The translations under genes and the position numbers were made by a program. The notes under the pieces are model-generated. The model had not been told where the DNA came from, did no database searches, and saw nothing but the letters and a program-made list of their open reading frames with translations. A DNA stretch of 10,135 bases from CAZSAL01 sp964604825 (GTDB lineage Bacteria; Elusimicrobiota; Elusimicrobia; 2-01-FULL-59-12), in contig CAZSAL010000069.1 in assembly GCA_964604825.1 (NCBI GenBank), forward strand, positions 1 through 10,135, given 5' to 3'. How positions within the stretch are numbered: the stretch's first letter is position 1; each line of letters starts with the position of its first letter. This document shows, one piece after another, positions 7,401 to 10,135 of this stretch.

Positions 7401-7720
7401 CCGGAGAAAAAGTCGCCCGGGGTTTGGCCGTGCCAAGCGGTGATGTCCTCCCGAATCCGTGCGGCGCCGTGGCAAACGATATTGCGTCCTCGTCCACCGA
7501 GATATCCAATACCAGAGACAACCGGAAGGAGAAGCGCCTGCTCCTCAAAGGCGGTTTCGAGCGCCGAGTTCCGAGTTATGAGTTGGTGGCATAAAACTCC
7601 GGAGCATATCTTTGACTCATTACTCATGGCTCGGAACTCATAACTTGCTGTTGCCGTTTGGGCGGACAGGCAGGCGACGAGCAGGACGGCGACGATGTGG
7701 TTGAAGGCGCGTACGGTCAT
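4421..7720 (-). CDS. Exported multidomain protein: Nudix-like, RelA/SpoT-like, membrane cassette, C39-like peptidase
   Basis: A 1099-residue protein. Residues 1-25 are a signal peptide (AxA before S26; LVAC at 14-17 could be a lipobox); 28-52 come from the palindromic repeat. Residues 135-260 resemble Nudix hydrolases of the isomerase/YfcD type. In the box, G200, E215, E218 and E219 remain, but S206, E214 and P221 replace the usual E, R and G. Residues 515-665 resemble the RelA/SpoT synthetase: RIK..KSILLKL at 517-528, FDDILGF at 569-575, GYESVNL at 623, PIKVQFR at 644. N576, N628 and K646 replace the usual Arg, His and catalytic Glu. Residues 765-840 carry two hydrophobic helices shared with the upstream gene. 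Residues 898-1075 resemble papain-like C39 peptidases: Q908/Q909, C914, H1005 and D1026 (HDPW). The start overlaps the upstream stop (ATGA). Domain calls are by eye; the peptidase is the surest. Confidence 0.85.
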   Translation of the reverse strand: MTVRAFNHIVAVLLVACLSAQTATASYEFRAMSNESKICSGVLCHQLITRNSALETAFEEQALLLPVVSGIGYLGGRGRNIVCHGAARIREDITAWHGQTPGDFFSGFLSGVFGLGPPSAGLESDPRSAQTEKDQEMVDVVDENDNVTGRISRDDAHKTGARHRTITVLLVDLRNCTVAFQRRALNKTTFANRWDVSVAGHVKAGSHYAPTSHEELREEAPIEIDPFRFIQVEKEGFFEADYQDSAIGHDRESKTVYIVPLTPTEVDQVMARNAELEEFWQGYPPQPGGKFTSRQEELVMQKACQLANKPLEELDPQARQKYAADAEAYFEVAGYRFLTLDAAVAEYEQAPLHFAGGFYSLFGSSYPNGVPNPNVTRYTEILRDAMRDAVYIVDLPKEVISLTCSFTSFVALEDWMNQVVMAIGAGETPSGRLLSVIETMAYLFGLESKPDKGIIDSVASIAKNLQLTKREREHVWEVFYNPVRYEYGQGWEDVEAYVLRLLGQVRESNSPFNILSRIKQYKSILLKLGKVISQIEGSTSEEPALRPDEIIEKALEHWQTIAANPITNFDDILGFNFVIDDANLDDAGRDAALTDYSSQTEALFRQNANLRVTTIRKEGRVPGYESVNLFVQGLRNHRQFGALPIKVQFRFKSVLFGESAMYYPYKRYGIWTLPPWARNIAINPAAPFRHLQEALFAAFQQFVSRVPIKHFDITEHMAPRSGWPFLIAAGDPQYRHSKEGSDPTEQNPPPAIVPPNVGPIPPASGPIGTSLTTTLWMSAALVLLGILGTALFAFADPSCGVSSHAAVNLTGIDFASLLGGLLHHPGAFAAGLIGAEAISGAAGFPLLIAGERALQPYLPAARSKIIEDQGVIRQYESGALMIPPHARPKLEEHGTQQYRGDACPRLNQQDFGSCALATAMNALRVFDLLPPGLTEDALLGGLADQDFEYLPFFQVFGLAGHAIPRIIRQWGGEVSGEMDPAHDSVGKLIDALLRGHVAIVSINAHLVLLSGLERLADGHLGVRIHDPWKTPYETAPLSEYFAGIVHQQFSALEKGEKHIGWCWLIGKGSSANAQGGTATRPAGDYELVLPSHHRLGRAA
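4430..4435 (-). promoter_or_regulatory. Weak Shine-Dalgarno-like site before the 4415 start
   Basis: GGAAGG on the minus strand lies inside the last codons of the upstream gene, 14 bases before ATG 4415 and 20 before ATG 4409. That is longer than usual spacing, so translation probably depends on coupling to the gene that ends 5 bases upstream. A nearer ATG at 4419-4417 opens only a five-codon frame and is not the start. Confidence 0.3.
5221..5428 (-). repeat. Membrane-cassette repeat, copy in the middle gene
   Basis: This 208-base block aligns with 9174-9381 at a constant offset of 3953 with no gaps. It encodes GPIGTSL followed by two hydrophobic helices separated by a short FADPS-containing loop (residues 765-834). 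Over the 71 residues compared, 54 are identical (about 76%) between the two proteins. The flanking protein sequence is unrelated on both sides, so the unit behaves as an exchangeable membrane module rather than evidence of whole-gene duplication. Confidence 0.8.
7532..7685 (-). repeat. Direct repeat block, copy 2 (signal peptide end plus palindromic peptide)
   Basis: Partner of 4224-4377. It encodes residues 12-63 or so of the middle protein, including AQTATAS and the palindromic peptide up to AFEEQAL. Downstream of this the two proteins have no visible relationship. Confidence 0.75.
7566..7639. repeat. Palindromic repeat element inside coding sequence, copy 2
   Basis: The arms are at 7566-7583 and 7622-7639, with the same 18-base sequences and the same 38-base spacer as copy 1. 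Counted by eye, 72 of 74 bases match copy 1. It is in the same reading frame there and encodes residues 28-52 of the middle protein, two residues after the predicted AxA cleavage site. Confidence 0.85.
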
Positions 7721-10135
7721 GCGGCGATTCCCAGTTTTCGCTGAGCAGGGGCAATAGGCTCGCAGGGCGCCGGGGCTAGAACTCCGGAGGAGAGGGTTGT
7801 TGATGCGCCGCTTTCAGCTCTACCCTCCGGGTTCCCGCTCGGAGTGTGAGCCGCCAATTCTTCGATTTCTACCTTGACGAGTTCCGCAAACCATGGGCGG
7901 GGCGTGGGAAAGGGATTTTCTCGCAAATATGCGGGTGAGTAAAGAGAATGCTCCAAAGCTTTATCCAGAATCGTGGCCAGACGTCTTGCCCTGAGAATCG
8001 GAATGGCTGGATTTTCAGTTAAACCGGTAATCCATCCCGTAGGATACGGCTCTCCCCCGTACGCCAGCATGACATGGTTATTTGAGATTCTTTCATCGTC
8101 AAGAATGGTCCATAGGTGTTGCGCAATCGTGCCCAGAAATCCCGTGTCAACGAAAAGTAGGTGCCCAATTTTCTGGCTATCCAGTCCGTTCCACCAGAAA
8201 TGACGTCTTAAATCCCAATAGGCATCAAGAGACAGATGGACGATGCCCCCGCGAGGTTCGAAATCGTCCCTGATCGCGCGGAGGCGTCGGCACATGGACG
8301 AATTCATCAGAAAATTGACGAATTCGATGGGTTCCCGGCTCTTTTCCGCCATCGCCCGCAACCAGAGGCCCAGGGGTTCGGCGCCGGCCAGCACGACGGC
8401 GATTACAACCCTGCCGTAACGGTGTTCTGCAGCCATTTTCTCCCGCACTGCGCCCACTTTATCGAACACAAACCTGGTAAAGGCGTTCAATAGATCACAG
8501 TTCTCGCGTAGAAACCGTTGGACAAAATGGATGAGAAAACGCCTGGCTCTCCAGCGGTTGGAGTGGGAACCCTCGGCAATATTGCCGAGCCATTTCAACA
8601 ACAGAGTAGTGGCGTAGTCGATGCGATGATCGTCCGTAGCCACCAACGCATTGTAAACGGCATCCAGAACCGGCTGCCCGCTCAGAATCTGTTCCAGATA
8701 GGCCGAAGCCGTGAGAAGAGTGGTCTGCAGTTCCAGATCGAGCGGAATGCCGGAAACCGCAGCCAGCTCGTCGATCACTTCGTATCGGGGTGCGGGCCAG
8801 CCACGCTCGGGATAGAGATCGCACAGGGTTTCCCATAGTTCGTGAATACTTGGGAATGTGAGCGGTTCCCGTTGTCGATTAAATGGAGTTTCATCGGTCA
8901 GCCATGGACCTAATCGTTCATCCAACCCGTACCGCTCAAGGATTCCCGGGATTAACCGACTCCGTTCTTCCTTGGGTATTCCGCACACTATAACCGCCGC
9001 CCGCAGAGCATTGACTGCGATGGTCACAAATTCTAGCCAATCCTCCCGCTGATTAACGATGCTATAGTGGGGCGGCAGCGATGTCGCACCATCCTCAGGG
9101 AACTCCCAACGCGTCTGCATCGGATCGGAAGGGATGTACGTGGCACCTACGACCGACCATACGAGCGCCGCGCCGATGAGCCCCGCCGCGAAGGTCCCGG
9201 GGTGATGGAACAGGCTCCCCAGCAGGCTGGCAAAATCGATCCCCGCGAGACCGGCAGTAGAGTGGTTTGCAACGCCGCCCGAGGGATCCGCGAAAGCACA
9301 AAGGGCTGTTCCCAGTATCCCGAGCAGGACCAGCGCCCCGCTGATCATGATCGTGTTCGTCAGGGATGTTCCTATGGGACCGGGCACGCGCGAGGTTGGG
9401 AAGGCCGTAACACGTGCGGATTCTACGGGGTTTCCTTCCCGCAGTTCGCTCGCACAACGTACCAACTCAGGCCCAAGTTCCTCGAGGATTGTATTGCACG
9501 CCTTTCGAATCAAAGGATTATCCGACATGGAAGGATGCTCTCGGGCGGGCAAAGACTCGTTCAGGAGTCCCGGGATCACTTGCGCCGCCTCCTCCATAGC
9601 ATCCGCCAGAACTCGGTTAGCTTTGTCTGCCGGCATGCCAGCGACGCGGGCGCCTTCGAGATATCCCATCGCGGCGGCTCGAACGGAATCCTCGGGCCGG
9701 AGCCACGTCATAAATTCATCAAAGTTGCTTTCCCGTTGCGCCCATGTCTGTCCCAGTATGCTCAGTAAGCGCTTAGAAAGAGGGAGACTCTCCGGAGCGT
9801 CGACCAGCATCCACGTCAGGACAATATTCCACACCCCGTCTTCGCGTCTTTTCCCCATCACATCTCCACGGAAAATGGAGAGAATATGCCTCCAGGCGGG
9901 CCCCTCCGACGGCGGAAACGAACACCGTGCCAGCGTCCGGACAATGTTCCCCCAGACCTGGTCCGATTCGCTTTCGGACAAGCCTTCAAAGGCATTTCCG
10001 GAGGCTACGCGCAGGGGTTTGTAACCTTCGAGAAATTCCCCTGACGCCGCCATCACCGGCCGTTTGGCCAACGGTGTCCGTCCCGACTTTGACAGCAAAA
10101 CGGTTTTCGTGAGTTTCCTACCGACGATGTCCTTC
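7717..10135 (-). CDS. Membrane-anchored protein of unknown function, 5' end beyond the window
   Basis: The frame has no stop before the right edge. The first in-window start option is TTG at 10098 (793 residues), without a convincing ribosome site; ATG at residue 17 is another. Both downstream genes begin with a signal peptide that is missing here, so the true start is probably upstream. Residue numbers count from TTG. Residues 20-220 are mostly helical and unassigned. Residues 240-315 are the two-helix membrane cassette shared with the next gene. Residues 350-560 are helical. Residues 563-745 alternate strand-like and helical stretches (VVIAVVLAGAEPL, GHLLFVDTGFLGTI, NNHVMLAYGG), faintly reminiscent of HAD-like or Rossmann-type regions with a VD.G..GTI motif in polysaccharide loci; this is too weak to name. 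The stop overlaps the next start by four bases, so the genes are very likely cotranscribed and coupled. Confidence 0.8.
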   Translation of the reverse strand, partial: KDIVGRKLTKTVLLSKSGRTPLAKRPVMAASGEFLEGYKPLRVASGNAFEGLSESESDQVWGNIVRTLARCSFPPSEGPAWRHILSIFRGDVMGKRREDGVWNIVLTWMLVDAPESLPLSKRLLSILGQTWAQRESNFDEFMTWLRPEDSVRAAAMGYLEGARVAGMPADKANRVLADAMEEAAQVIPGLLNESLPAREHPSMSDNPLIRKACNTILEELGPELVRCASELREGNPVESARVTAFPTSRVPGPIGTSLTNTIMISGALVLLGILGTALCAFADPSGGVANHSTAGLAGIDFASLLGSLFHHPGTFAAGLIGAALVWSVVGATYIPSDPMQTRWEFPEDGATSLPPHYSIVNQREDWLEFVTIAVNALRAAVIVCGIPKEERSRLIPGILERYGLDERLGPWLTDETPFNRQREPLTFPSIHELWETLCDLYPERGWPAPRYEVIDELAAVSGIPLDLELQTTLLTASAYLEQILSGQPVLDAVYNALVATDDHRIDYATTLLLKWLGNIAEGSHSNRWRARRFLIHFVQRFLRENCDLLNAFTRFVFDKVGAVREKMAAEHRYGRVVIAVVLAGAEPLGLWLRAMAEKSREPIEFVNFLMNSSMCRRLRAIRDDFEPRGGIVHLSLDAYWDLRRHFWWNGLDSQKIGHLLFVDTGFLGTIAQHLWTILDDERISNNHVMLAYGGEPYPTGWITGLTENPAIPILRARRLATILDKALEHSLYSPAYLRENPFPTPRPWFAELVKVEIEELAAHTPSGNPEGRAESGASTTLSSGVLAPAPCEPIAPAQRKLGIAA
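7728..7732 (-). promoter_or_regulatory. Weak ribosome binding site before the 7720 start
   Basis: GGGAA on the minus strand sits 7 bases before ATG 7720, at normal spacing but with poor anti-SD pairing. The ATGA overlap with the upstream stop (7717-7720) suggests termination-reinitiation. This supports the 7720 start, as does the signal peptide that begins directly from it. Confidence 0.35.
9174..9381 (-). repeat. Membrane-cassette repeat, copy in the upstream gene
   Basis: Partner of 5221-5428, encoding residues 240-309 of the upstream protein: GPIGTSL, a hydrophobic helix ending in FADPS, a short polar loop, and a second hydrophobic stretch with HHPG and FAAGLIGA. Here the cassette lies about a third of the way into the protein, whereas in the neighbour it lies about 70% of the way in. 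Confidence 0.8.

Noticed and set aside
9067..9768. Plus-strand open frame of 233 codons
   Set aside because: It is antisense to the upstream minus-strand gene, including the conserved membrane cassette, and its Arg-rich translation shows no recognisable motif.
10091..10135. Promoter or upstream start region for the rightmost gene
   Set aside because: The reading frame is open through to the edge and no plausible promoter elements or strong ribosome site are seen, so the gene most likely continues beyond the window.

Overview
The window looks like part of a minus-strand operon from an uncultivated bacterium. Omnitrophota (former Candidatus Omnitrophica/OP3) is my best guess. The grounds are unusually long multidomain open frames, N-terminal export-type signals followed by a peptide encoded by a palindromic DNA repeat, and reuse of the same modules between neighbours. 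The phylum call is pattern recognition without a database search.

Reading in the direction of transcription (right to left), three large genes lie almost end to end. Gene C (7717-10135, open at the right edge) holds an uncharacterised helical region, a two-helix membrane cassette and an uncharacterised C-terminal region with alternating strands and helices. Gene B (4421-7720) overlaps its stop by ATGA. It carries a signal peptide, the palindrome-encoded peptide, a Nudix-like domain with an altered box, a RelA/SpoT-like synthetase region with altered key residues, the same membrane cassette as gene C, and a C39-like cysteine peptidase domain with an intact-looking catalytic triad. Gene A (105-4415) starts 5 bases after gene B. 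It has a signal peptide, the same palindrome-encoded peptide, TPR repeats, the ATP-grasp and phosphohistidine domains of pyruvate phosphate dikinase without the PEP/pyruvate barrel, and a hydrophobic C-terminus. A possible plus-strand gene (2-217) enters from the left edge and overlaps the 3' end of gene A.

The proteins share modules at DNA level: a block of about 150 bp around the palindrome (genes A and B) and a block of about 208 bp encoding the membrane cassette (genes B and C). The layout suggests a family of envelope-targeted proteins built from interchangeable parts. Several of those parts derive from phosphate- or nucleotide-handling enzymes, which is unexpected behind an export signal. 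Any joint function is inference. No RNA genes, CRISPR arrays, transposases or convincing promoters were seen. The operon promoter presumably lies beyond the right edge. No gap between genes exceeds about 100 bases.
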